Shown: piece after piece, positions 16,122 to 24,657 of the stretch
Layout: each line of letters begins with the position of its first letter
How positions within the stretch are numbered: the stretch's first letter is position 1
Assembly (NCBI RefSeq): GCF_016859125.1
Contig: NZ_CP069338.1
Location: forward strand, 682,001 to 746,000
Direction of reading: 5' to 3'
DNA: 64,000 nucleotides
From: Archangium violaceum
GTDB taxonomy: Bacteria > Myxococcota > Myxococcia > Myxococcales > Myxococcaceae
Position numbers and translations under genes: made by a program
Notes under the pieces: generated by a model
The model's input: the letters and a program-made list of their open reading frames with translations, nothing else
Database searches by the model: none
Told to the model about the DNA's origin: nothing

Positions 16122-19100
16122 ATGAGAACGGGGCTGGGCGGTGGGCGGATCATCTGGCTGTCGCTGCTGACGGCGTTTCTGGCTGCGTGCCACGAGCCGG
16201 GGAATACCCGCGCGGTACAGGCCAAGGCGGCGGTGGACGCGGACGCACTCGACTTCGGCGAGGTGCCGGTCGGGCAATGGCGCGAGAAGGTCGTGCGTCT
16301 ACGCAACGTGGGCTACGTGCCCTTTCACGCACTGGAGGCATTGGGGCTGAAGGGAGATCCGTCATACGAGGTCTCCTTCGAGGGCGAGGGGCGGGTGATG
16401 CCCGGCGACGAGATGCGGGTGCGGGTGCGCTTCCACCCGCTCTCCGAGGGCCCCCTGGAGGAGACGGTCCACGTGACCACGGACGCCAACTCGGGCCGTG
16501 AGCACACCGTCCGGGTGCAGGGCCGGGGCGTGCCCCTGCAGGTGCAGATCTCCCCGGCGCTGCTGGACTTCGAGACGCTGGAGGTGGACAGCGATCGCAC
16601 GCTGCGCCTCACCATCACCAACCCGGTGGACCTGCCCCTCACGGTGACGGTGAAGGGCGAGGCGGCCGAGGCCTTCAGCACGGACACCTTCACCGTGCCA
16701 CCGCTCAGCACGCAGCAGCTGGAGACGAAGTACCTGCCGCGCTCCCTGGGCGACATGCGCGCGCAGGTGGAGGTGAGGCCCTGCGCCACCTGCACTCCGA
16801 CGACGGCGGAGCTCGCGGGCCGCTCGGTGGCACACGCCTTCGCGTTCGATCCCGAGCCGGTGCCCTTCGACAAGATTCCGGTGCACGAGCGCACGAAGTC
16901 CTTCACGCGCGCGCGCAACATCACCTGGCGGCCGGTCACCCTCCGGGGGCTGAGCACCAGTGACCAGTCCTTCACGCCGCTCGCGCAGCCGGGCGCGCGG
17001 GAGGTGAAGCCGGGGGAGATGGTGGAGCTGCCGCTGGAGTTCGCGGCGCGCTACTCCGGGCCCAACACGGGCCTGCTCACGGTGGGCTACGAGTCGGACA
17101 AGCCGCGCCAGGCGCAGGTGATGCTGGATGCGCGCGGAGGCCGGCCCGCGTTGGCGGTGGCCCCGGTGGCGCTGGACTTCGGCGAGCTGCCCGCGGGCGG
17201 CAAGGTGGGGAAGACGATCCGCATCACCAACAGCGGCAGCACCGGCAACCTGTACTTCCGGGGCGTGAAGGGGACGGGGGCCGCGGAGCACTTCTCGGTG
17301 GACGTGCCCCTGCGCGGCAAGCAGGCCTACCCCTGGAAGGCGGGCACGGCCTGGCCGGCGCTGGAAGCCGACGACATCCCCATCGCGCCGGGCGAGGACG
17401 CGCTCGATCTGACGGTGTACTTCGAGCCCCAGTCCGAAGGCTCCTGGCAGGCCACGCTGGTGCTCGTCTCGGATGACCTCTTCAACCCCGAGCGCACCAT
17501 CGTCCTCACCGGCCGCGCGCGGAGCACGGGCCCCTGCGTCTACGAGCTGACGCCGCAGCCGCTCCTGGACTTCGGCAACGTGGAGCCGGGCCGCGGCGCC
17601 GTGCTGGGCTTCCGCTTCCGCAACCCCGGCCGGGCCGAGTGCGCGGTGAAGGACATCCACCTGTCGAATGACGGCGGGGGCGCCTTCTTCATGCCGGGCG
17701 GCAAGCTGGCGGGCGGCGTGGTGCCGTACGACACGGCCTTCAGCGCGATGATCGCCTTCCGCCCCTCGACGCAGGGCGAGTTCCACGGCGAGCTGAAGAT
17801 GACGGTGAACAACCCCGCCGCGCCCACGGTGACGCTGCCGCTCCACGGTGTGTCGCTGGCGACGTGCCTGGTGGCCGCGCCGACCTTCGTGGACTTCGGG
17901 CCCATCCGTTACGACTGCCCGACGGTGCCCCGGCGCACGCTCATCTCCAACCAGTGCGCCGCGCCCGTCGTCGTGAACGACACGGCCCTCGGCGCGGGCA
18001 CCAGTGAGCAGTTCCAATTGACGACGCCGCCCGCCCTGCCGCGCATGCTCAACCCCGGCGAGGGCTTCGAGCTGGAGTTCACCTACGCGCGCAACGTGCT
18101 CGGCCAGCACTACAGCCCCTTCTTCGTCACCGCGGAGCGCGAGAGTCCGCTGCTCGTCCCCCTGCTGGCGGAGACGAACCACGAGGGCCTCCAGCTCGAC
18201 CGCTTCATCCAGGGCACCACCAACCAGCTGGACGTCCTCTTCGTGGTGTCCAACACCACCACCATGGAGCCCTACCAGGCGCGGCTGAAGGCGGCCCTGC
18301 CCGGGTGGGTGGAGCGCGCGCGGCAGGCCGGGGTGGACCTGCGCATGGGCGTCACCAGCACGGGTCTGGCGGCCCGCGCGGCCGTGTGCGCCGGGGTGTC
18401 GGGAGGCGGTGACGGGGGACGGCTCGTCCCGGTGGACGGCCGCCGCGCGCGTGCCGTCTCCAGTGACTCGCCCACGGCGGCGGAGACGCTGCGGGCCAAC
18501 ATCGATGACACGGGCCTGTGCCACAACCTGGTGCAGGGTCTGGAGACGATGCGTCAGGCGCTCTCCTCGCCCCTGGCCACCAGCGCGGATGATCCACGCA
18601 CCCCGCTGCCCAATGACGGCAACCTGGGCTTCCTGCGCTCCACGGCCCGGCTCGCGGTGGTGGTGGTGGCCGACGAGGACGATCACTCCGGCTTCGACCC
18701 GGAGAGCTACGTGCAGTTCCTCCAGGCCGTGAAGGGCACCGGCATGGCGCACCGCACCCAGCTCCACGCGCTGGTGCCCACCGACAACAGCTGCACCACC
18801 GCGGGTCCCCCGGGGCCGCGCTTCACCACCGTGGCCCAGCGCACGGGCGGCGCGGCGGAGTCCATCTGCCGGGGTGACTACGGCCCCTTCCTGGACAAGC
18901 TGTTCCAGCGCGCGGAGGGGCTCCAGGCGGACTTCACCCTGAGCACCACGCCCAATGGCACGGCGGAGATGTCCGTGCGCGTCCAGGGCGTGACGCTCCC
19001 CGAGGACCAGTGGACCTACGACGCCGCCCGCAACGCGGTCGTCTTCCGGAGCGCCGCGGTCCCCACGGCGGGCCAGACCATCGAGGTCCGCTACCGGAGC

Positions 19101-19133
19101 GCCTGCGGCGTGGTGCCTCCCCGGGCGCCCTGA
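16122..19133 (+). CDS. Choice-of-anchor-D lipoprotein with degenerate VWA-like domain
   Basis: 1003-aa surface lipoprotein: leader FLAAC with Cys23. It contains at least four ASPM/SPD-2/Hydin (choice-of-anchor D) beta sandwiches, recognised by repeated DFGEVPVGQWREKVVRLRN, DFGELPAGGKVGKTIRITN and DFGNVEPGRGAVLGFRFRN. The C-terminal third begins NQLDVLFVVSNTTTMEPYQ, which follows the pattern of a von Willebrand A MIDAS strand, but the usual DxSxS reads S-N-T-T-T. VVVADEDDHSGF follows at the second metal-loop position. The start is uncertain (TTG 16083, ATG 16098, ATG 16122); the last fits the leader best. Probably a cell-surface structural or adhesion protein. A kinase gene follows after a hairpin. 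Confidence 0.85.
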   Translation: MRTGLGGGRIIWLSLLTAFLAACHEPGNTRAVQAKAAVDADALDFGEVPVGQWREKVVRLRNVGYVPFHALEALGLKGDPSYEVSFEGEGRVMPGDEMRVRVRFHPLSEGPLEETVHVTTDANSGREHTVRVQGRGVPLQVQISPALLDFETLEVDSDRTLRLTITNPVDLPLTVTVKGEAAEAFSTDTFTVPPLSTQQLETKYLPRSLGDMRAQVEVRPCATCTPTTAELAGRSVAHAFAFDPEPVPFDKIPVHERTKSFTRARNITWRPVTLRGLSTSDQSFTPLAQPGAREVKPGEMVELPLEFAARYSGPNTGLLTVGYESDKPRQAQVMLDARGGRPALAVAPVALDFGELPAGGKVGKTIRITNSGSTGNLYFRGVKGTGAAEHFSVDVPLRGKQAYPWKAGTAWPALEADDIPIAPGEDALDLTVYFEPQSEGSWQATLVLVSDDLFNPERTIVLTGRARSTGPCVYELTPQPLLDFGNVEPGRGAVLGFRFRNPGRAECAVKDIHLSNDGGGAFFMPGGKLAGGVVPYDTAFSAMIAFRPSTQGEFHGELKMTVNNPAAPTVTLPLHGVSLATCLVAAPTFVDFGPIRYDCPTVPRRTLISNQCAAPVVVNDTALGAGTSEQFQLTTPPALPRMLNPGEGFELEFTYARNVLGQHYSPFFVTAERESPLLVPLLAETNHEGLQLDRFIQGTTNQLDVLFVVSNTTTMEPYQARLKAALPGWVERARQAGVDLRMGVTSTGLAARAAVCAGVSGGGDGGRLVPVDGRRARAVSSDSPTAAETLRANIDDTGLCHNLVQGLETMRQALSSPLATSADDPRTPLPNDGNLGFLRSTARLAVVVVADEDDHSGFDPESYVQFLQAVKGTGMAHRTQLHALVPTDNSCTTAGPPGPRFTTVAQRTGGAAESICRGDYGPFLDKLFQRAEGLQADFTLSTTPNGTAEMSVRVQGVTLPEDQWTYDAARNAVVFRSAAVPTAGQTIEVRYRSACGVVPPRAP

Positions 19134-19145
19134 GCGTCCCCGAGG

Positions 19146-19168
19146 GGCCCCGTCAAGACGACGGGGTC
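19146..19168 (+). terminator. Hairpin after the choice-of-anchor-D gene
   Basis: CCCCGT and ACGGGG pair around the loop CAAGACG. Two further outer pairs, one G-T, extend the stem. It lies 12 bases after the stop codon. The following bases are only moderately T-rich. Confidence 0.45.
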
Positions 19169-19210
19169 CTTCCGCTGGTGGCCCCGGGGCGGATATGGTT
19201 GTCCCCTCGC

Positions 19211-20356
19211 GTGGAAACCTTCGGCCGTTACGAGCTGCTACGAAAACTGGCGACGGGCGGAATGGGCCAGGTCTTCCTGGCCCGCCAGAAGGGCCCCGTG
19301 GGCTTCCAGAAGCTGCTGGTGGTGAAGCGGCTGCTGCCCCACCTCTCCGAGGACCAGGAATTCATCCAGATGTTCCTGGACGAGGCGCGCATCGCCGGCC
19401 TGCTCAACCACCCCAACATCGCGCAGATCTACGAGCTGGGGGACGTGGACGGCATGCTCTACATCGCCATGGAGTACGTCCAGGGCGAGGCCGTCAGTCA
19501 GGTGAACGCGCGCGCCAACCACCGCAAGGGCGGGCTGCCGTTGGGGCTCAAGTGCCGCATCATCGCGGACGCGGCGGCGGGGTTGGACCATGCGCACCAG
19601 GCGCGCACGCCCTCGGGCCGCCGGCTGGGCCTCATCCACCGCGACGTGTCCCCCCAGAACGTGCTGGTGGGCTTCAATGGCAACGTGAAGCTCATCGACT
19701 TCGGCGTGGCCAAGGCCGCGGGGAAGCTGTCGCAGACGATCGTCGGCACCATCAAGGGCAAGCACGCGTACATGTCCCCGGAGCAGGCCCGCGGCGAGGA
19801 GCTCGACGCGCGCTCGGACGTGTACGGCCTGGGCATCGTCTTCTACGAGCTGCTCACCAGCCAGCGGCTCTTCAAGCGCGAGTCGGACATGGCCACGCTC
19901 AAGGCCGTGGTCGGTGCCCGCGTCACCCTCCCCTCCGAGGCCGTGCCCGGCATCCCCAGGACGTTGGACGCCGTGGTGATGAAGGCGCTGGCGCGCAAAC
20001 GCGAGGAGCGCTTCCAGAGCGCCGGGGAGTTCCAGCTCGCGCTCGAGGACTTCCTGCTCTCCGAGCGGCTCCCCGGCACCCAGGCGCACCTCACCGCGTT
20101 CATGAAGGACCTGTACGCCGCGGAGCTCGAGGAGGAGCGCTTCGCCAGCGAGCCCACCGTCATCCAGTACGACCCACGGCTCGTGCGGGAGGCCAGCTCA
20201 CCGTCCTCGACCAGGGTGGCCCCCACCCCCCAGGGGCAGCAGGCCCGGCAGCCGCGGGCTCCCGTGCAGGGTGCTCGCCCCCGGACCGCTCAGGCCCCCG
20301 CGCCCCGTCGTCCCGACAGCACTCGCGAGCCCGGCGAGGACACGGAAGAGAACTAG
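19211..20356 (+). CDS. Hanks-type Ser/Thr protein kinase, cytoplasmic
   Basis: 381-aa protein kinase. The kinase domain (about 5-275) has a complete set of motifs: ATGGMGQVF glycine loop, LLVVKR lysine, HRDVSPQN catalytic loop, LIDFGVAK metal loop, the GTIKGKHAYMSPEQ activation segment and YGLGIVFYELL. The HRDVSPQN form is typical of myxobacterial kinases. The C-terminal 80 residues are low complexity (Pro/Arg/Gln) with no membrane helix, so the protein is probably cytosolic. Start: GTG 19211 begins just before the domain; TTG 19199, 12 bases upstream, with GGGGCGGA before it, is an alternative. Substrates unknown. Confidence 0.92.
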   Translation: METFGRYELLRKLATGGMGQVFLARQKGPVGFQKLLVVKRLLPHLSEDQEFIQMFLDEARIAGLLNHPNIAQIYELGDVDGMLYIAMEYVQGEAVSQVNARANHRKGGLPLGLKCRIIADAAAGLDHAHQARTPSGRRLGLIHRDVSPQNVLVGFNGNVKLIDFGVAKAAGKLSQTIVGTIKGKHAYMSPEQARGEELDARSDVYGLGIVFYELLTSQRLFKRESDMATLKAVVGARVTLPSEAVPGIPRTLDAVVMKALARKREERFQSAGEFQLALEDFLLSERLPGTQAHLTAFMKDLYAAELEEERFASEPTVIQYDPRLVREASSPSSTRVAPTPQGQQARQPRAPVQGARPRTAQAPAPRRPDSTREPGEDTEEN

Positions 20357-20496
20357 CCCCGCCCCGTCGCGCTCGGGCTCGGGCTCCGTCCAGGTGGGAG
20401 TGACCCAGTGGACAGCGAGCCCCGGGGGCAGTCTTGCCCTTCCTGGTCCTTCCTGCATTCTGCTCGTCCTGGCAGTTCTGCGGACGGGGGGAGCGT

Positions 20497-21123
20497 ATGA
20501 GCATGATCGGCATGTCCATTGGCCAGGACACGGGAGGCCTCGTTTCGGCCCAGGAGTTCGAACGGAGGATGGCCCTGGCGACACCCGCGGACACCATGTG
20601 CGGGTTCTTCTTCAACGGCGCGCTGGCGGCGGTCCGGAGCCTTGGAGACGAGGCCGTGAAGCGCTGCCTCGAGGCGGGCCAGGAGACGAGCTTCACGAGC
20701 TTCTTCAGATACCCCGCCGCCGCCTACCTCCGTGTCACCTACACGGCGGCGAATCTCCTGAAGGAGCAGCACGACAGCCTCGAGAACGCGCTGAGATACG
20801 TGGGGTGCATGGTGATACCTCCGTTCCTGTCCTCCGCCGTGGGCAGGACGATGCTCACCTTGAACCAGAGGAATCCGAGGCTTCTCATCAGCAGCCTGCC
20901 CACGGCCTACCGGGCCGCGGTGAGCTATGGGGAGAGCTGGATTCAGTGGACGGGGCCCAGGAGCGGGCTGATCCTCACGAAGCACGACTTCATCCACCCC
21001 GTCATCCACGAGGGCGCCCTGCTCTCCCTGTTCGAGGTGATGTGCGCGAAGGGCGTTCGGGTGAGAGGGCGGCTGGTGGGCGCCCTGGACAACGAGATCG
21101 CCTTCTCCTGGGGACTGGATTGA
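20497..21123 (+). CDS. TIGR02265/DUF2378 family protein
   Basis: 208-aa protein of the Myxococcus-specific TIGR02265 (DUF2378) paralogous family. No biochemical function is established. Visible hallmarks: an N-terminal MCGFFFNGALAAVR region, RYPAAAYLRVTYTAANLL, then a single-domain core and the terminal RVRGRLVGALDNEIAFSWG strand pair that recalls a heme/NO-binding or V4R-like fold. ATG 20497 follows GGGGGAG. It lies downstream of the kinase gene with about 140 bases between them and may be transcribed separately. This family is one of the best taxonomic markers in the window. Confidence 0.85.
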   Translation: MSMIGMSIGQDTGGLVSAQEFERRMALATPADTMCGFFFNGALAAVRSLGDEAVKRCLEAGQETSFTSFFRYPAAAYLRVTYTAANLLKEQHDSLENALRYVGCMVIPPFLSSAVGRTMLTLNQRNPRLLISSLPTAYRAAVSYGESWIQWTGPRSGLILTKHDFIHPVIHEGALLSLFEVMCAKGVRVRGRLVGALDNEIAFSWGLD

Positions 21124-21281
21124 CGGAGCCGCCCGCCCTTCCTGGACGTCGGACTTGCGCCGGGTATCTTCCGGAGGCAACTTCTCAGGGCAGGTGGTGT
21201 CGGGCGCCTCCATACGTCAGACCCAGGTACTAGACCGGCTCCATGGAAACGGAGACGGGCGTCGAGGGACAGAGGGAAATC

Positions 21282-21836
21282 ATGGGACGTGGACCGGCCA
21301 CCTACGCCGACCTGGAAGCACTGCCGGAGGGGGTGGTGGGGGAGCTCATCGGCGGGGAGCTCCATGTCAGCCCCCGGCCAGCGGGTCCTCACACCGTGGC
21401 GGCCTCCGTGCTGGGCATCGAGCTGGGGGGAGCGTTCCACCGGGGACGGGGAGGCCCCGGTGGATGGGTCATCCTGGATGAACCGGAGTTGCACCTGGGG
21501 GAGGACGTGCTGGTACCGGCTCTGGCTGGCTGGCGCAGAGAGCGGATGCCCCGCGTTCCGCGTACCCCGGCCTTCACGCTCGCCCCGGATTGGGTGTGCG
21601 AGGTGCTCTCGCCGTCCACCGCGACCCTGGACCAGAAGGACAAGCTTCCCGTGTACGCGCGCGAGGGTGTGCGGCACGTCTGGCTTCTCGAGCCGGAAAA
21701 GCGCGAGCTGGAGGTATTCCAGCTGGAAGGGGTGCGCTATTCATTGCTGAGCACACACACCGGCACGGCCCGTGTACGCGCCGAGCCCTTCCAGGCAGTG
21801 GAGTTGGAGCTCGCCGCCCTCTGGGATGAGGCGTAG
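21282..21836 (+). CDS. Uma2 family (DUF820) endonuclease-like protein
   Basis: Second Uma2/DUF820 copy, 184 aa from ATG 21282. Motifs: YADLEALPEGVVGELIGGEL, HVSPRPAGPH, GGWVILDEPELHLG, PALAGWRRERMP, DWVCEVLSPSTATLDQKDK and YAREGVRHVWLLEP. It has the full family length. The start at 21282 is preferred because related proteins begin with a short residue stretch before TYADLEALP and AGAGGG precedes it; ATG 21243 would add 13 residues. The metallophosphoesterase gene follows within 15 bases, suggesting co-transcription. Function in the cell is not known. Confidence 0.85.
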   Translation: MGRGPATYADLEALPEGVVGELIGGELHVSPRPAGPHTVAASVLGIELGGAFHRGRGGPGGWVILDEPELHLGEDVLVPALAGWRRERMPRVPRTPAFTLAPDWVCEVLSPSTATLDQKDKLPVYAREGVRHVWLLEPEKRELEVFQLEGVRYSLLSTHTGTARVRAEPFQAVELELAALWDEA

Positions 21837-21847
21837 ACGGACCCGGC

Positions 21848-23137
21848 GTGGAGGAGCACCATTCATCCATGGCGAGCACCCTGCCGGGAACGAGCAAGGC
21901 CGACCACCCCGTCGCCTACCTCACGGATGTGGAGGGCATCTGGGAGAAGCTGGCCAGCTTCTGCCGGGACAACCCCCACGTGTCCCTCGAGGCCGGGAGG
22001 CGATTGGTGGTGCGTCCGGGCGCCACCTTCGTCTACGGAGGAGATGCCGTGGACCGAGGCCCCGATGGGCGGCGGGTGCTCGGGACGCTCCTCGAGGCCA
22101 GGCGCCAGTACCCATCGCAGGTCATCCTCCTGGCGGGCAACCGGGACATCAACAAGCTGCGCCTGGCGCGCGAGTTGAACGGCCATCCCCTCGCCCGTAC
22201 ACCAGCGGACATGCGGAGCGCCCCTCGGCCGGTGCTCCTGCGTTGGATTTTCGAGAACACCATGGGAGCGCGCGACGCCTTCGGGTTCCGATGGACCGAG
22301 CTGGCCCGCACCGACGCATCCGTGAGCGAGGAGGACGTGGTGGCCAGCTTCCTCGAGGACCTTGGCCCCAAGGGGCTGATGCGCGACTACCTCGCCGCGT
22401 GCCAGCTCGCCCACCGCATCGGCAACACCCTCTTCGTCCACGGCGGGGTGCACGAGCACAGCCTCGGGGTGGTGCCCACGGGGGAGCGCGTGGAGGGCGT
22501 GGACGCCTGGGTGGAGGCCCTCAACCACTGGTACCGCGAGCAGATGGCGGCCTTCATCGAGGGCCGACTCGACGGGACGGGCACGCCGGCCTGGGAGCCG
22601 CTCATCGCCTACCAGGCCCCCACGCCCGGCAAGCGCATCAACACCGCCAGCGTGGTGTACGGACGCATGGCCGACGAGCGCAACCATCCCGGCCTCCCCT
22701 CTCCCGCCCTCATCCGGACGCTCGCCCGCTCGGGCATCCACCGGCTCGTGGTGGGTCATACGCCGAGCGGAGACTGTCCCTCGGTGCTCCGCGAGGAGGA
22801 GTTCGAGCTCATCCTCGCGGACAACTCCTACGGCCGGGTGGAGGGTGCCTCCCAGCTCTTCCTCCGCGATGACAGCGTGTACGTGGAGGGCCGGGTGAAG
22901 CTGGAGGACGGACGGCTGGAGCACGTCCGCTTCCAGCTCGCGCGCGGCGACACCTCGGTTCCCACCGGGCGGCAACTGCTGGACACCGGACACCTGGTGA
23001 AGGGGCCACTCGAGAGCGGGGACTGGCTGCTGTTCCGCGCGTTGCCGCAGTACCGGATGGAGCAGCTCCCGGTGGCCCCGAGCACACTCGAGCGCCAGAC
23101 GCTGGGCCCCGCGCGGGCGGGGACTCACGGCGTGTAG
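21848..23137 (+). CDS. Metallophosphoesterase, large PPP-like type
   Basis: 429-aa calcineurin-like phosphoesterase. Metal-site motifs: AYLTDVEGIWEKL (first strand, Asp), FVYGGDAVDRGPDG, LLAGNRDINKLRL, LFVHGGVHEHS and LVVGHTPSGDCPS, with the final ILADNSYGRV. The GGDxxDRG plus GNRD pattern is that of PPP-type phosphatases. The long helical insertion between GNRD and HGG (about residues 100-185) is typical of eukaryote-like bacterial members. Possible starts are GTG 21848 and ATG 21869. The distal about 90 residues form a beta-rich tail. It follows the Uma2 gene closely. Substrate unknown. Confidence 0.85.
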   Translation: MEEHHSSMASTLPGTSKADHPVAYLTDVEGIWEKLASFCRDNPHVSLEAGRRLVVRPGATFVYGGDAVDRGPDGRRVLGTLLEARRQYPSQVILLAGNRDINKLRLARELNGHPLARTPADMRSAPRPVLLRWIFENTMGARDAFGFRWTELARTDASVSEEDVVASFLEDLGPKGLMRDYLAACQLAHRIGNTLFVHGGVHEHSLGVVPTGERVEGVDAWVEALNHWYREQMAAFIEGRLDGTGTPAWEPLIAYQAPTPGKRINTASVVYGRMADERNHPGLPSPALIRTLARSGIHRLVVGHTPSGDCPSVLREEEFELILADNSYGRVEGASQLFLRDDSVYVEGRVKLEDGRLEHVRFQLARGDTSVPTGRQLLDTGHLVKGPLESGDWLLFRALPQYRMEQLPVAPSTLERQTLGPARAGTHGV

Positions 23138-23278
23138 AGCTCGGCCGTGGCGGTGTCGCCGTCGCGGTGCTGGCCCGCGCGTGCGCCCGGCCCGGCGCGC
23201 ACCCGCTGACACGGCTGTGTCTGTCATCCCCCTGAAGGGGAGGAGCCCCGCGCTTTCATGAAACGATTTTCCGGGCGC

Positions 23279-23743
23279 TCAGGACTGCAACCGCTTGATG
23301 ACCTCCAGCGCCTCGGTGATGTGCCGGGTGGCCTGGAGCTGGGAGTTGAAGACATGCTGGACGACGCCCTTGCTGTCGATGACGTAGGTCACCCGGCCCG
23401 GCAGCAGGCCCAGGAACGAGCGCGGAACACCGTAACGCTTGCGGAGCGAGCCGTCCCCATCGGGGATCAACGTGAATGGCAGCCGGTGCTTGGAGGCGAA
23501 AGCGTCGTGAGACGTGGACTCATCGGAGCTGACCCCGATGACCTCGGCGCCCGCCTCGGTGAAGGACTCATAGGAGTCGCGGAAGGAGCAGGCCTGGGCC
23601 GTGCAGCCCGGCGTGTCGTCCTTCGGGTAGAAATAGAGGACCACGGCCTTCTTCTTCTGAAGCAGGGCCTTGAGGCTGACCGGACCGCCATCCTTGTGGG
23701 TGAAGTTGAAGTCCGGAGCTTCGTCACCGACCTGAATCGCCAT
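23279..23743 (-). CDS. bcp: Peroxiredoxin, BCP/PrxQ type
   Basis: Thiol peroxidase of 154 aa that reduces hydroperoxides using thioredoxin. The peroxidatic Cys47 is in DDTPGCTAQACSFRD, with Cys52 five residues later as the probable resolving cysteine: the intramolecular-disulfide PrxQ subtype. The conserved YFYPKDDTPGCT and GVSSDESTSHDAF segments and the Arg in YGVPRSF are present. ATG 23743 has AAGGGAGA 4 bases upstream; a longer reading has no support. It lies 75 bases downstream of the PhnD-like gene in the leftward cluster and is convergent with the metallophosphoesterase. Confidence 0.93.
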   Translation of the reverse strand: MAIQVGDEAPDFNFTHKDGGPVSLKALLQKKKAVVLYFYPKDDTPGCTAQACSFRDSYESFTEAGAEVIGVSSDESTSHDAFASKHRLPFTLIPDGDGSLRKRYGVPRSFLGLLPGRVTYVIDSKGVVQHVFNSQLQATRHITEALEVIKRLQS

Positions 23744-23818
23744 GGGTCTCCCTTGAAGAAACGATGGAGCCCTCGCGATAACGCCCTGCGTCGACGCATG
23801 CAACGGGATGGCGAAAGC

Positions 23819-24640
23819 TCAGAGGCTCGCGAGGGCCACGCGATAGAGGGCGCGGTAGCCCATGCGCGGCGCGGGCTCGAAGCGCTCCGCGGAGAAGATC
23901 TCCTCCAGCAGGCGCTTGCCGTCGTCGCTCTCGTGCAGCCCCAACAGGGCCCGCTCCAGCAGGCCCGCCAGCTCCGGCGCCACGCTCATGCCCACCGGCA
24001 CCCCGTCGTTGGGCGCCTCCTCGGTGTAGGCGATGAGTTCGAACGCGCCACCCTTGCCGGGCAGCACCACCTCCACGCCGTCCGCGTACGTCAGCCCCGT
24101 GGACTCCGGCGGGCAGAAGATGCTCGCCATGTCCGCCGCCCCGCTCTGCACCGCTTCCAGCGCCGCCTTGTACGAGCCCGCGAACTGCTGCGAGGCGAAC
24201 GTCTTCGCCGGCTCCTGGCCCTTGGCCTTCAGGTACGCCACCGGCAGCAGGTAACCGGCCACCGAATCCCGGTCCACCCACGCCACCCGCGAGCCCTGCA
24301 GCTTCTCCAGCGTCAGCCCGGAGCCCGCCCGCGTCACCAGCGCCGAGCGGTACGACGAGCGGCCCCGCCGCACCCCGCGCGCCAGCACCCGTACGCCCAT
24401 GGCCTCCACCCTCGCGCACACGAAGGGCGGCGCCCAGACCGCGTCCGCCCGGCCCGCCAGCAGATCCTTCGCCAGCGCCTCGTAGCTGGACGCCACGCTC
24501 ACCTCCACCTTGCGGCTCAGGGCCCGCTCGATGAACGAGGTGAAGAGCTCGGCCCGCTCGCGCGCCAGCGCGTTGCCCAGCGAGGGCGGCAGGCCGAACC
24601 GGAAGGAGAATCGTGCCGGAGTGGAAGGAGGGGCGGACAT
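23819..24640 (-). CDS. PhnD/SsuA-like substrate-binding protein lacking a signal peptide
   Basis: 273-aa protein with the fold of phosphonate/phosphite-type periplasmic binding proteins. Motifs: FRFGLPPSLG, VSVASSYEALAKDLLAGRADAVWAPPFV, the YRSALVTRAGSGL strand, GSRVAWVDRDSVAGYLLPVAYL and GAADMASIFCPP. PhnD proteins are normally exported, but here the N-terminus (MSAPPSTPARFSF) has no hydrophobic segment. No transporter permease or ATPase gene is adjacent. The gene is 17 bases after the TerB-like gene and appears to belong to the ttcA operon. It may be a cytoplasmic ligand sensor rather than a transporter component. Confidence 0.78.
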   Translation of the reverse strand: MSAPPSTPARFSFRFGLPPSLGNALARERAELFTSFIERALSRKVEVSVASSYEALAKDLLAGRADAVWAPPFVCARVEAMGVRVLARGVRRGRSSYRSALVTRAGSGLTLEKLQGSRVAWVDRDSVAGYLLPVAYLKAKGQEPAKTFASQQFAGSYKAALEAVQSGAADMASIFCPPESTGLTYADGVEVVLPGKGGAFELIAYTEEAPNDGVPVGMSVAPELAGLLERALLGLHESDDGKRLLEEIFSAERFEPAPRMGYRALYRVALASL

Positions 24641-24657
24641 GGGGGGCCGGACTCCTC

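Noticed and set aside
16362-18767. 800-codon leftward frame opposite the choice-of-anchor-D gene
   Set aside because: Repetitive His/Arg/Gly/Leu sequence without any recognisable motif; antisense shadow in high-GC DNA.
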